A stretch of DNA of 64,000 nt. It comes from Streptomyces sp. CCM_MD2014. GTDB taxonomy: Bacteria; Actinomycetota; Actinomycetes; Streptomycetales; Streptomycetaceae. The stretch is taken from positions 992,001 to 1,056,000 of the forward strand of contig NZ_CP009754.1 of assembly GCF_000772045.1 (NCBI RefSeq), read 5' to 3'. The position numbers and the translations under genes were made by a program. Of the stretch, positions 44,580 to 52,262 are shown in pieces; position 1 is the first letter of the stretch, and the number at the start of each line of letters is the position of its first letter. The notes beneath the pieces were generated by a model, which worked only from the letters and a program-made list of their open reading frames with translations, was not told the DNA's origin and made no database searches.

Positions 44580-45328
44580 GCGAACCGCACGGCAAGAGGC
44601 TGCTCGGCAAGGTCGTCGTCGTCACCGGCGCGGCCCGCGGGCAGGGCGCCGCCGAGGCCGAGGCCCTCACCGGCGAGGGAGCGCGCGTCGTCGCCACGGA
44701 CGTCGCCGAGGCGCCCGGCTGCCGACGCCTCGACGTCACCGACGAGGCGGCCTGGGCGGAACTGGCCGCCGAGCTGCACGAGTCGTACGGACAGGTGCAC
44801 GGCCTGGTCAACAACGCCGGCATCACCTGGCGGGCCCGCGTCGGCGCCGTACGCCCCGAGGACATGGCCCGCGTCCACGCGGTCGACGTCACCGGCCCGC
44901 TGCTCGGCATCCAGCACCTGGCGCCGTTCATGCCGCCGGGCTCCTCCGTCGTCAACGTCGGCTCCTCGGCGGCCCTGACGGCGCACTACCCGGTCGCCTA
45001 CACCAGCAGCAAGTGGGCGCTGCGCGGCCTGTCGAAGGCGGCCGCCCTGGAGCTGGGCCCGCGCGGCATCCGCGTCAACACGATCCACCCCGGCTACATC
45101 GAGACCGGGATGACCGCCTCCGCCGCGCCCGCCTTCCGCGAGGCCAGCATCCGGGAGACGCCGCTCGGCCGTACCGGGACCGTCGGGGAGGTGGCGCCCC
45201 TGGTCGTGTTCCTGCTGTCCGACGACGCGTCCTTCATCACCGGCGCGGAGATCCCGGTGGACGGCGGCATGACCGCGCACGGCGGCGTCAAGTCCGTCTC
45301 CGACGCCTTGCGCGAGGGGATGCCGTGA
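44576..45328 (+). CDS. Short-chain dehydrogenase/reductase (operon gene 7)
   Basis: 250 aa from GTG 44576. Classical SDR: cofactor loop VVTGAARGQGAAEAEAL, HGLVNNAGITW, catalytic Tyr142 and Lys146 in PVAYTSSKWALRGLSKAAALELGPRGIRVNTIHPGYIETGM, and DDASFITGAEIPVDGGMTAHGG. It oxidises or reduces an alcohol/ketone with NAD(P). Last gene of the operon; the IS481 remnant begins within 40 bp after its stop and no terminator hairpin is evident. Confidence 0.92.
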   Translation: MSEPHGKRLLGKVVVVTGAARGQGAAEAEALTGEGARVVATDVAEAPGCRRLDVTDEAAWAELAAELHESYGQVHGLVNNAGITWRARVGAVRPEDMARVHAVDVTGPLLGIQHLAPFMPPGSSVVNVGSSAALTAHYPVAYTSSKWALRGLSKAAALELGPRGIRVNTIHPGYIETGMTASAAPAFREASIRETPLGRTGTVGEVAPLVVFLLSDDASFITGAEIPVDGGMTAHGGVKSVSDALREGMP

Positions 45329-45364
45329 GGCGGCGGGGCGCGGGGTGGCGCTGCTGCACCGCAC

Positions 45365-45514
45365 CCCCGCGTCGCCTTCGGCTCGCCGGCTACGGACCCA
45401 CTTGTAGGCGGCGGTGTGAGAGGTGCCCGTTTCGTCCGCGACGTGCGCCGCCGGGCGTCCCGATCGCCCCCGGTCGATCGGGAGGCGTCTGCCGTGGGCA
45501 CTGAGGCGGGCGTC
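45365..45514 (-). pseudogene. IS481-type transposase remnant (N-terminal fragment)
   Basis: On the minus strand about 50 codons read DARLSAHGRRLPIDRGRSGR...PAAHVADETGTSHTAAYKWVRSRRAEGDAGV. This matches the N-terminal HTH of IS481-family transposases (N-A-R-L-T-P-x-G-R-R-L-L ... A-A-Y-K-W-V-R-R-x-R-A-E-G). No start codon, no DDE catalytic domain and no inverted repeats remain, so only a fragment survives. It marks the junction between the catabolic operon and the saccharopine-dehydrogenase/TetR pair. Confidence 0.75.
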
Positions 45515-45536
45515 CGGGTGAGACCCGGGCACCTCG

Positions 45537-46664
45537 TCAGTCCGTGACCGGTCCGCCCCCGGTGGCACCGGTCGATTCGGGGAGGAGAAACTGTCCGCCC
45601 GCCTGCTCGGCGAGGCCGGCACCGAACAGGGCGCCGGGTGTGTAGGCGCCCGGCCGGCCCTCGCCGCGGGCAAGGCGGGCGGCCACCGAGGCGGCCACGG
45701 AGGCGGTGTAAGCCATGCCGTCGCCGGCACGCAGCCAGCCCTCCCGGCGGGTGCCGTCGGCCCAGGTGACCACCGCGTGCCCCCACGAGTGACGGCGAGG
45801 TGCCGGGGTTTCCTTCATCTTGGCCTTCGCCGTCCGGCTGAGGGCGAAGCGTCGCAGCGGCTCGATGGACAGCAGCTTTCCGACGAGTGGGGCCACGGCC
45901 CGCACGACGGGCGAGGTGGGTGCCATCCCGGTGGTCACGGTGACGGACGGCGCTTTGCTGGCCCGGTGGGCTGCGAGGAGCTCGGCGGTGGGAGCGCCCG
46001 CGGACTTCGCGTGTTCCCCGTCGGGGAGGGTGAGGTTTCGGAGATCGGCGCCGAGGCGTGCGGTGACCATGCGTCCGTCGGTGTAACGACGTCCACCGGT
46101 GGCGAACATGTCGATCATGGAGGCGGCGAAGGCGGCGCCGACGACTCCGGCGCTGAGAGACACCGAGGCCAGCGCGTCGACGCGCACGGCTGCGGGGGCC
46201 GGGCGGTCCTCGCACAGCTTGATCACGACGGCTTCGGTGGCCAGCACGCCGAAGCCCGATCCGGTCACCAGCGTGCTGCCCGCCCGTTCGGCCTCCCGGC
46301 CCAGGTCGAGCAGGCGCGGGACGGCGGTCAGGTCGGCGGCCAGGTCAAGGTAGTGCCCACCGGGCATGCACGCCCGGGCGATGACCGGGGCCGTCTCCGC
46401 GTAGTTCCCGATGCCGTTGAAGACCACGGCGGGTCGCTGCCGGGTGATCTCGGCCGCGATGCCGTCGATGCCGTTCGCGACGACGACTCGGCTGCCGAGG
46501 TCCGCGGCGGTCTTGTGCAGCGCGTCGCCGTCTCTTTCGCGTCCGACCAGTACGGGCTCGAGTCCCTGGGCGGCAAGGTTCGCGGTGACGGCGCTTCCGA
46601 TGCGCCCGCCCGCGCCGAGGATCCAGATCTCTTCGGGTCGCGCGCTCCGGGTGGTGTCGGTCAT
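45537..46664 (-). CDS. Saccharopine-dehydrogenase-like NAD(P) oxidoreductase
   Basis: 375 aa from ATG 46664. An N-terminal Rossmann fold (IWILGAGGRIGSAVTANLAAQGLEPVLVGR) is followed by PAVVFNGIGNYAETAPVIARACMPGGHYLDLAADLTAVPRLL and VTGSGFGVLATEAVV, the pattern of saccharopine-dehydrogenase-like reductases (trans-acting enoyl reductases and similar). It is divergent from a TetR gene with an elaborate shared operator, so it is probably repressed by that TetR until a ligand appears. Substrate unknown; lysine catabolism is not implied. Confidence 0.88.
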   Translation of the reverse strand: MTDTTRSARPEEIWILGAGGRIGSAVTANLAAQGLEPVLVGRERDGDALHKTAADLGSRVVVANGIDGIAAEITRQRPAVVFNGIGNYAETAPVIARACMPGGHYLDLAADLTAVPRLLDLGREAERAGSTLVTGSGFGVLATEAVVIKLCEDRPAPAAVRVDALASVSLSAGVVGAAFAASMIDMFATGGRRYTDGRMVTARLGADLRNLTLPDGEHAKSAGAPTAELLAAHRASKAPSVTVTTGMAPTSPVVRAVAPLVGKLLSIEPLRRFALSRTAKAKMKETPAPRRHSWGHAVVTWADGTRREGWLRAGDGMAYTASVAASVAARLARGEGRPGAYTPGALFGAGLAEQAGGQFLLPESTGATGGGPVTD

Positions 46665-46733
46665 GAGCCTGCTCCTGTCGTGCCATGAACGCGGCGGCCA
46701 CCCGCCTCGCCGAATACGGCGGGCGCCCTTCGC

Positions 46734-46792
46734 AGTGATGTCTCACTGTGTCATCACTGACTCTAGCACTGATGGCACAGTGAGACATCACT
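46734..46792. promoter_or_regulatory. Double TetR operator in the divergent region
   Basis: Two 23-bp arms (46734-46756 and 46770-46792) are inverted copies of each other with a single mismatch, separated by 13 bp (CTGACTCTAGCAC). Each arm also contains its own near-palindrome TGATG...CATCA of 21 bp (46736-46756 and 46770-46790). The pair covers most of the 143-bp divergent region and ends 15 bp before the TetR ATG. It is the obvious binding region of the adjacent TetR, which could place two dimers. Confidence 0.8.
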
Positions 46793-46807
46793 TGCTATCG
46801 TCCGACC

Positions 46808-47395
46808 ATGGCCAGATGGGATCCCGGAACCGCGGAGCGCCTCACACAAGCGGCGCTCGAGCTCTACACAGAGCATGGATACGACAACGTGACGGTGACA
46901 CAGATCGCCGAGCGGGCCGGGATCACCCGCCGCTCGTATTTCCGCTACTTCCCCGACAAGCGCGAGGTCCTGTTCGCCGGGTCGGAGCGGCTGCCCGCCG
47001 CAGTGCGTGCGGCAGTCCTGGACGCCGACCCGGCTGCTGCTCCTCTGTCGGCGGCCCTCGCGGCTCTCACCCAGGTCGGCGCCGCCCTTGCCGAGCACAT
47101 CGACCGCACGGCTGAACGCCGCGCTGTGATCGCTTCCAGTCCGGAGCTTCAGGAGCGGGAGCGAACCAAGCTGGCCGCGGTCACGAGCGCGATCCAGGAC
47201 GCGCTCCTGCAACGGGGCGTCGACGACGACAGCGCGAAACTGGTGGCGCAGATCGCCACCATCGCATCCCAGAACGCCCTCGACCGCTGGGCTGAGAGCT
47301 ACGGCGAGAAGGACTTCGCGACCTGCCTCCACGCAGTCGCCGTGTCACTTCGGGACCTGCTCACCGAAGGCATCGACAGCAGCCGCTCCGAGTGA
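46808..47395 (+). CDS. TetR-family regulator of the divergent oxidoreductase
   Basis: 195 aa from ATG 46808. N-terminal HTH: RLTQAALELYTEHGYDNVTVTQIAERAGITRRSYFRYFPDKREVLF (about residues 10-55). The C-terminal helical ligand domain is not assignable to a subfamily. The start is 15 bp from the double operator, consistent with autoregulation and control of the saccharopine-dehydrogenase-like gene. GC content here is a little lower than in neighbouring genes, compatible with recent acquisition along with the IS remnant. Confidence 0.92.
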   Translation: MARWDPGTAERLTQAALELYTEHGYDNVTVTQIAERAGITRRSYFRYFPDKREVLFAGSERLPAAVRAAVLDADPAAAPLSAALAALTQVGAALAEHIDRTAERRAVIASSPELQERERTKLAAVTSAIQDALLQRGVDDDSAKLVAQIATIASQNALDRWAESYGEKDFATCLHAVAVSLRDLLTEGIDSSRSE

Positions 47396-47944
47396 GAACT
47401 CCGCCCCCTGCTCTCTGCCACTCGAAGCAGCGGACCAGATGAGTGGGAGGGGCGTGCGGGCGGCGGCTTCGCCCAGGGACAGACCGGCACGTGTCCGGAA
47501 GTCCAGTAGGTCTCGCGACTCGGTGGCGAGCCGGTTCGCCTCACGCCCCGGCCCGCTGGGGGGGGAGCGCGGCGAGTTGGAAACCGGGCCGTTGTCGGAT
47601 GAACGAGAGGCGGGGCGTCTTGTCCCGTGGGAGACGGTGCCTGTCTCGCACACTGGTCCGACGAGTCCCCTCTCCACGCGCCGTCGCTTCCGGGACCCGG
47701 GCAGCACGAAGTGGGACTTCCTCGACTCGGTCCTCGTTCGCTGTCCCGGCGGCGCGAAGCCCGCGCACGTCGTGAGCAGGACGTCGCGTTCGTTCATGAC
47801 TGCCTGCCGTGGGAGGGACGCCGCTCCGCAGCAGTGATCAGGATTTCGTCGACGTGGGTCCGGGCACCGCGTGACGGGAGGGCAGATCCGGTTGCAAGCC
47901 CGCCGCTCCGGGACGGCCAGGAGGTCCGGCCGAGCAGAGGTAGC
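47396..47944. other. Stretch without a recognisable gene
   Basis: About 550 bp after the TetR stop. Several overlapping open frames exist on both strands, but none has a believable start with RBS, a family pattern or the usual third-position GC bias, and their compositions (Arg/Ser-rich) look random. I see no tRNA, no clear terminator and no transposon end. It may be degraded sequence connected with the IS481 scar upstream. Confidence 0.5.
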
Positions 47945-48145
47945 TCAGCGCGCCAGGATGAGTGGTCGGACGACCACCCGAGACGGGCCTTTCCAGGGAC
48001 GGCAAGGGACTGAATCGCTGAGCAGTGACGCGCACTCCACGCGGGACGCTCCGTCCGAGACGCGCAGCGAACGGTCCTGCTCGTCAGCAGGGAGACGCTC
48101 CAGCATCTGGACCGTCTCCCCGAGGTCGTCCCCGACCGACGTCAC
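47945..48145 (-). CDS. Possible 66-aa protein coupled to the MBL-fold gene
   Basis: A GTG at 48145 overlaps the stop codon of the metallo-beta-lactamase-fold gene as GTGA, with GGGGGAG just upstream, the same coupling used by real operon partners in this window. The product (VTSVGDDLGETVQMLERLPADEQDRSLRVSD...) has an acidic helical start but no recognised domain, and its C-terminal half looks like random frame. It could be a small real gene or a truncated remnant of a longer one. Confidence 0.3.
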   Translation of the reverse strand: MTSVGDDLGETVQMLERLPADEQDRSLRVSDGASRVECASLLSDSVPCRPWKGPSRVVVRPLILAR

Positions 48146-49335
48146 CGCTCCCCCGCGAGGTCCAGATCCCCCCTGCTCGTCCCGGCCACGCCCTCAGCGA
48201 TCCGCGGGCGGCGCCACGGGTGCGCGAGCGGCTGTGACACCGCCCGCCACCATGGCTCCACCGGCAGCTTCCCGGTCGGCTCGAACGGCTCGCCCGGCCG
48301 CGGGAACGCCACCGTCTGCCCCGCCTCCCCGGCCACGTCCCGCGTCCACTCCCCCGGCTCCGCCCACGCGTGCGGCGCCAGGTTGAACGTGCCCCAGTGG
48401 ATCGGCAGCAGGGTCCCGTGCGGCCGGCCGCCCTGGAGGTCGAGGTGGGCACGGACGCCCTCCTCGGGGGTCATGTGGATGTCCGGCCAGAACTCGGCGT
48501 ACGCCCCGAGCTGGATCATCGTGGCGTCGAACGGGCCGTGCGCGGCGCCGATGTCGTGGAAGCCGTCGAAGTAGCCGGTGTCGCCGCTGTGGTAGACGCG
48601 GTGCTCCTCCCCGGCGACGGCCCAGGACGCCCAGAGGGTGTGCTGGGTGTTGCGCAGCCCGCGCCCGCAGAAGTGGCGGGCGGGGGTGGCGGTGAGGGTG
48701 AGGCCGCCGACGCGGGCCGACTCGTGCCAGTCCAGCTCGCGCAGCCGGCCGGAGGAGACGCCCCAGTGTTCGAGGTGGGCCCCGACGCCCAGCGGTACGG
48801 CGAACACGGTGTCCGTGCCGGCCAGCGCCTTGATGGTCGGCATGTCGAGGTGGTCGTAGTGGTCGTGGGAGATGACGACGACGTCGACGGGGCCGAGGGC
48901 GGCCAGCGGCAGCGGGACCGGGTGCAGGCGCTTGGGGCCGGCGAAGGGGACCGGGGAACAGCGCTCTCCCCACACGGGGTCGAACAGCACCCGCTGCCCG
49001 TCGATCTCGGCGAGCACGCTGGAGTGCCCCATCCAGGTCAGCCGGAGCCCGGTGGCGGGCGGCCGGGCGATGTCGGCCAGGGTGGTGGCGTGCACCGGGA
49101 TCGAGCCCTGCGGGGACCGGCTCAGCCGCGCCCGCTTGTCGAAGTAGACCTTCGCGAACTCGGCGGCCGAGCCGGACGGCCGGATCCGGGCGGTGCCGCC
49201 GGGATTCTGGAAGACGCCGTCGCGGAAGTTCGGGGACCTGCGGATGCGCGCCATCCGCTCGCCACCCGGGTCCGCTCCGAAGGCCGCGGGCCGCGGCAGG
49301 CTGAACCCGGGACTCGGGGAACGGAAAGCGGCCAC
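48142..49335 (-). CDS. Metallo-beta-lactamase-fold hydrolase (NAPE-PLD/UlaG-like)
   Basis: 397 aa from GTG 49335, with TGGAGG six bases upstream; this start is preferred to the ATG at 49416. Metal motif VVISHDHYDHLDMPT (HxHxDH) near the middle, then ATPARHFCGRGLRNTQHTLWASWAV, YHSGDTGYFDGF (metal Asp) and LLPIHWGTFNLAPHAWAEP (final His). This order and the GHSSVLAEIDGQRVLFDPVWGERCSP opening resemble N-acyl-phosphatidylethanolamine phospholipase D-like proteins. Cytoplasmic; the substrate is probably a phosphodiester or lactone-type compound. Confidence 0.88.
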   Translation of the reverse strand: MAAFRSPSPGFSLPRPAAFGADPGGERMARIRRSPNFRDGVFQNPGGTARIRPSGSAAEFAKVYFDKRARLSRSPQGSIPVHATTLADIARPPATGLRLTWMGHSSVLAEIDGQRVLFDPVWGERCSPVPFAGPKRLHPVPLPLAALGPVDVVVISHDHYDHLDMPTIKALAGTDTVFAVPLGVGAHLEHWGVSSGRLRELDWHESARVGGLTLTATPARHFCGRGLRNTQHTLWASWAVAGEEHRVYHSGDTGYFDGFHDIGAAHGPFDATMIQLGAYAEFWPDIHMTPEEGVRAHLDLQGGRPHGTLLPIHWGTFNLAPHAWAEPGEWTRDVAGEAGQTVAFPRPGEPFEPTGKLPVEPWWRAVSQPLAHPWRRPRIAEGVAGTSRGDLDLAGER

Positions 49336-49487
49336 GGTACCTCCAGGTGGAACGGTCAGGCTCTCGTCAAGTTCGTCTTCGTCGCGTCCTACGTCACCTC
49401 GAACGACGGACGCCACATCCGTGTTCCCGGCCTGCGGCGAACCGGAGGGCGTTACGGCACGTCGGGGGCCTGTATAGGGTGACGTGT

Positions 49488-50108
49488 GTGGGGAGAGTCC
49501 GGTTGAGCGTGGCGGAGCGCCGCGAGGAGCTGCTGCGCGCTGCCGTCGAGCAGATATCGGCCCGGGGCGTGGCGGCGCTGCGGATCGCCGACGTGGCCGC
49601 CGCGCTCGGTGTCAGCAACGCCCTGGTGCTCTATCACTTCTCCACCAAGGAGCGGCTGGTCGCCGCCGCGTTCACGCACGCCGCCGAGGCCGATCTCGCC
49701 CATCTGCACAAGCTGCTCGCCCGTCGCACGACGGCGCTGCGCCGCCTGCGGGCGGCCGTGCGGTGGTACGCGCCGACCGGTCAGGCCAAGGGCTGGCGGC
49801 TGTGGATCGAGGGCTGGGCGGCGGCGCCGCGCAAGCCCGCGCTGCGGGAGGTCACGCGCGAGCTGGACCGGCAGTGGAAGGCGGCGATCGCCGAGGTCAT
49901 CGCCGAGGGCGCGGCCGCCGGTGAGTTCTCCTGCCCCGAGCCGGACGCCGCCGCCCTGCGTCTGACGGCGTTGCTGGACGGGCTGGCGGTACAGCTCACG
50001 TCGTACGCGGGCACGGTGTCGCGGGCCCGGGCGCAGGAGTGGGTGGACGAGGCGCTGGCCCGGGAACTGGGCCTGGAGCGGGCGGCCCTGGTGCCCGCAC
50101 GGCGTTAG
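49488..50108 (+). CDS. TetR-family regulator
   Basis: 206 aa from GTG 49488. HTH: RREELLRAAVEQISARGVAALRIADVAAALGVSNALVLYHFSTKERLVAAAF, followed by a TetR_C_6-like helical domain (WYAPTGQAKGWRLWIEGWAAAPRKPALREVTRELDRQWKAAIAEVI), similar to BetI-like regulators. A -10-like TAGGGT at 49475-49480 ends 7 nt before the GTG, so the mRNA may be leaderless. The stop codon TAG is made by the first bases of the adjacent palindromic element. It is divergent from the MBL-fold gene, a possible target. Confidence 0.88.
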   Translation: MGRVRLSVAERREELLRAAVEQISARGVAALRIADVAAALGVSNALVLYHFSTKERLVAAAFTHAAEADLAHLHKLLARRTTALRRLRAAVRWYAPTGQAKGWRLWIEGWAAAPRKPALREVTRELDRQWKAAIAEVIAEGAAAGEFSCPEPDAAALRLTALLDGLAVQLTSYAGTVSRARAQEWVDEALARELGLERAALVPARR

Positions 50109-50293
50109 GGCCTGTCCGGCGGATCATGCCCCGGACGCGGGGCCCGGCACGCGCGTCCGCGGCGTTGTCGTCGGTTGCCGACGCTCCGCGTCGACGCCCT
50201 CCTCCGCCTTGCGGCTGCACGCACCAGACCCCGCTCACCAGCGTCGACGAGGTGCCGTGCCTGTCCTGCGACCTGATCCGCCGGACAGGCCCT
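50107..50293. repeat. MITE-like palindromic element after the TetR gene
   Basis: 187 bp bounded by perfect 20-bp inverted repeats (AGGGCCTGTCCGGCGGATCA, 50107-50126, and complement, 50274-50293). The interior is GC-rich, has internal hairpins and no coding frame. The left end reads T-AGGG, so TAG serves as the TetR stop codon. It shares the spaced terminal pattern TAGGGNNTGTCNNNNGGATC with the element at 32986-33068. Confidence 0.75.
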
Positions 50294-50331
50294 GGGGGCT
50301 GCCGTACGGGACCCGGCCGACCGGTCCCGCC

Positions 50332-51150
50332 TCAGGCCACCGAGGCGATCCGCGTCTTGATGTCGTCCGGCGACAGCGTTCCCTTGGCCGTCACGTGGTC
50401 GCCCGACGACTCGCCGCGCAGCCGGCGTCCGATCCACGGGACCAGGTACTCGCGCGCCCAGTGCACGTCGTCGCGCCGTACGTCGAGCGTGCCGCGGGGC
50501 GGCAGGGGCGGCCAGGGCTGGTCGGGGTCGGCCGGGACGCGCAGGCCGAGGGCCTGTCCGGCGCGCAGTGCCACGCGGGTGTGGCCCTCCGGCGACAGGT
50601 GCAGCCGGTCGGCGTCCCACGCCCTGCGGTCCTGGATGCTGCGCAGGGACCACAGGTCGAGCACCGGGCAGCCGTAGCGGTCGGCGATGGCGCGCACGTG
50701 CCCGTTGTACGTGGCGATCTTGCCCCGCAGGTGCTTGAGGACGGGCACTCCGCGGGTGTCGAACCCGGTGGTCACCAGGACGGTGCCGGCCGCGGCGGAC
50801 AGCGAGGCCACCGCCAGTTCGAACCGCTCGGCGACCTCGTCGGGGTCGGTGCCGGGCCGGATGATGTCGTTGCCGCCCGCCGCGAAGGAGACCAGGTCCG
50901 GCGCGAGGGCGACGACCCGGGGGACCTGTTCCGCCACGATCTGGTCGAGGAGCCTGCCGCGCACGGCGAGGTTCGTGTACGTGAAGTCGCCCTCGGGACG
51001 CCGGTCCGCGAGCAGTACGGCCAGTCGGTCGGCCCAGCCGACGAACGCCCCGTCGGGGCCGGGGTCGCCGACGCCCTCGGTGAAGCTGTCCCCCACCGCC
51101 ACGTACGACCCGATCACTGCTCTGCTGTCACTCTTCGAATCGTCTGCCAC
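50332..51150 (-). CDS. SGNH/GDSL-type hydrolase
   Basis: 272 aa from ATG 51150. Block I is YVAVGDSFTEGVGDP with Ser22 as nucleophile, block III is FAAGGNDIIRPG with the oxyanion Asn, and block V is DADRLHLSPEGHTRVAL with the Asp and His. No signal peptide, so an intracellular esterase or lipase, unlike the secreted Streptomyces SGNH lipases. Substrate unknown. It lies between the MITE-like element and the LysM-M23 gene, transcribed alone. Confidence 0.9.
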   Translation of the reverse strand: MADDSKSDSRAVIGSYVAVGDSFTEGVGDPGPDGAFVGWADRLAVLLADRRPEGDFTYTNLAVRGRLLDQIVAEQVPRVVALAPDLVSFAAGGNDIIRPGTDPDEVAERFELAVASLSAAAGTVLVTTGFDTRGVPVLKHLRGKIATYNGHVRAIADRYGCPVLDLWSLRSIQDRRAWDADRLHLSPEGHTRVALRAGQALGLRVPADPDQPWPPLPPRGTLDVRRDDVHWAREYLVPWIGRRLRGESSGDHVTAKGTLSPDDIKTRIASVA

Positions 51151-51272
51151 GTCGGCCCATGATTCACCTTGGAATGTGACCTACGCGACCGTAGGAAGGG
51201 GTTGACGGGCGGTGAGAAAGGCCACGCCTAAAGTGTTCGTCAATTCCGGAATACGCCGAGGTCCGGAGACGC

Positions 51273-51308
51273 CGAAGGCCGGACCCGGGGATCGGGGTCC
51301 GGCCTTCG
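51273..51308 (-). terminator. Terminator of the LysM-M23 peptidase gene
   Basis: A 14-bp perfect stem (CGAAGGCCGGACCC, 51273-51286, and complement, 51295-51308) with an 8-nt loop, 28 bp after the minus-strand stop at 51337. The following bases to the SGNH start hold no gene. Confidence 0.85.
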
Positions 51309-51336
51309 GGGTGCGGAGGCTGCGCGGAACCGGTCG

Positions 51337-52254
51337 TCAGACGGAGACGCCGTGCGAGCGCAGGAACGCGAGCGGGTCGATGTCCGAGCCGTAGTCCGGC
51401 GTGGTGCGGATCTCGAAGTGCAGGTGCGGGCCGGTCACGTTGCCGGTGGCGCCGGAGAGGCCGACCTGCTGACCCGCCGTCACCGTCTGACCGGCGGAGA
51501 CGGAGAGCGAGGAGAGGTGGGCGTACTGGGCGTAGTGGCCCTCGTCGAGCTTGATGACGACCTGGTTGCCGTAGGCGCCGCCCCAGCCGGCCGAGACGAC
51601 GGTGCCCGCGCCGACGGCCTTCAGCGAGGTGCCGGTCGGAACGACGAAGTCGGTGCCGGTGTGGTAGCCGCTGGACCACATGCTGCCGGACTGGTGGTAC
51701 GGGGTACCGACGGTGCCGCCCGCGACGGGGGAGGTGTAACCGCTGGTGGTGCCCGCGGACTGGCTGCCGGTGTCCGAGGACTCCGAGGCAGCGGTCTTCG
51801 CGGTGTCCGTCGACTTCTGGGCCGGCTTCTCGGCGGGCTTCTGCGACTGCGCGGAGGACGGCGCCGAGGACTTGGCGGCCTGGCCGGCGATCGAGAGTTC
51901 GAGACCGGGGTGGATCAGCGACGGGTCGGAACCGACGGCCTCGCGGTTGTCCGCGTAGAGCTTCTTCCAGCCGCCGTCGACGTGCTGCTCGTCGGCGATC
52001 TTCGAAAGGTAGTCACCGCTCTTCACGGTGTACGTGCGGGATTCCGCGTTCTTTTCGGAGCCGTTCGCGGCCTTCTCGGCAGACGTCGGAACGGACTGCA
52101 CGGCCTGACCGGAAACGGAGTGCGCGGGGGCGGCGTTGGCGGAGGCGGCGCCCATCAGCGGGAGCGCGAGCGCGGCGCCACCGGTTCCGGCGACGGCGAT
52201 GGTGCGGGTCAGGCGCATGGCCCTGGTACGGCGGTGCTTACCCTTCGCGGGCAT
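51337..52254 (-). CDS. Secreted LysM-M23 peptidoglycan endopeptidase
   Basis: 305 aa from ATG 52254, with GAGAGGAA upstream. Signal peptide MPAKGKHRRTRAMRLTRTIAVAGTG..., cleaved near ANA-AP (about 42). A LysM repeat (TYTVKSGDYLSKIADEQHVDGGWKKLYADNREAV, about 74-120) binds glycan, a Ser/Ala/Lys-rich linker follows, and the C-terminal M23/LytM domain has the zinc ligands in GYHTGTDF (HxxxD) and the HLHFEI motif. It cleaves peptidoglycan cross-links during growth or germination. Its 5' UTR holds a ydaO-type c-di-AMP riboswitch, so its synthesis should fall when c-di-AMP is high. Confidence 0.95.
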   Translation of the reverse strand: MPAKGKHRRTRAMRLTRTIAVAGTGGAALALPLMGAASANAAPAHSVSGQAVQSVPTSAEKAANGSEKNAESRTYTVKSGDYLSKIADEQHVDGGWKKLYADNREAVGSDPSLIHPGLELSIAGQAAKSSAPSSAQSQKPAEKPAQKSTDTAKTAASESSDTGSQSAGTTSGYTSPVAGGTVGTPYHQSGSMWSSGYHTGTDFVVPTGTSLKAVGAGTVVSAGWGGAYGNQVVIKLDEGHYAQYAHLSSLSVSAGQTVTAGQQVGLSGATGNVTGPHLHFEIRTTPDYGSDIDPLAFLRSHGVSV

Positions 52255-52262
52255 GGCGAATT

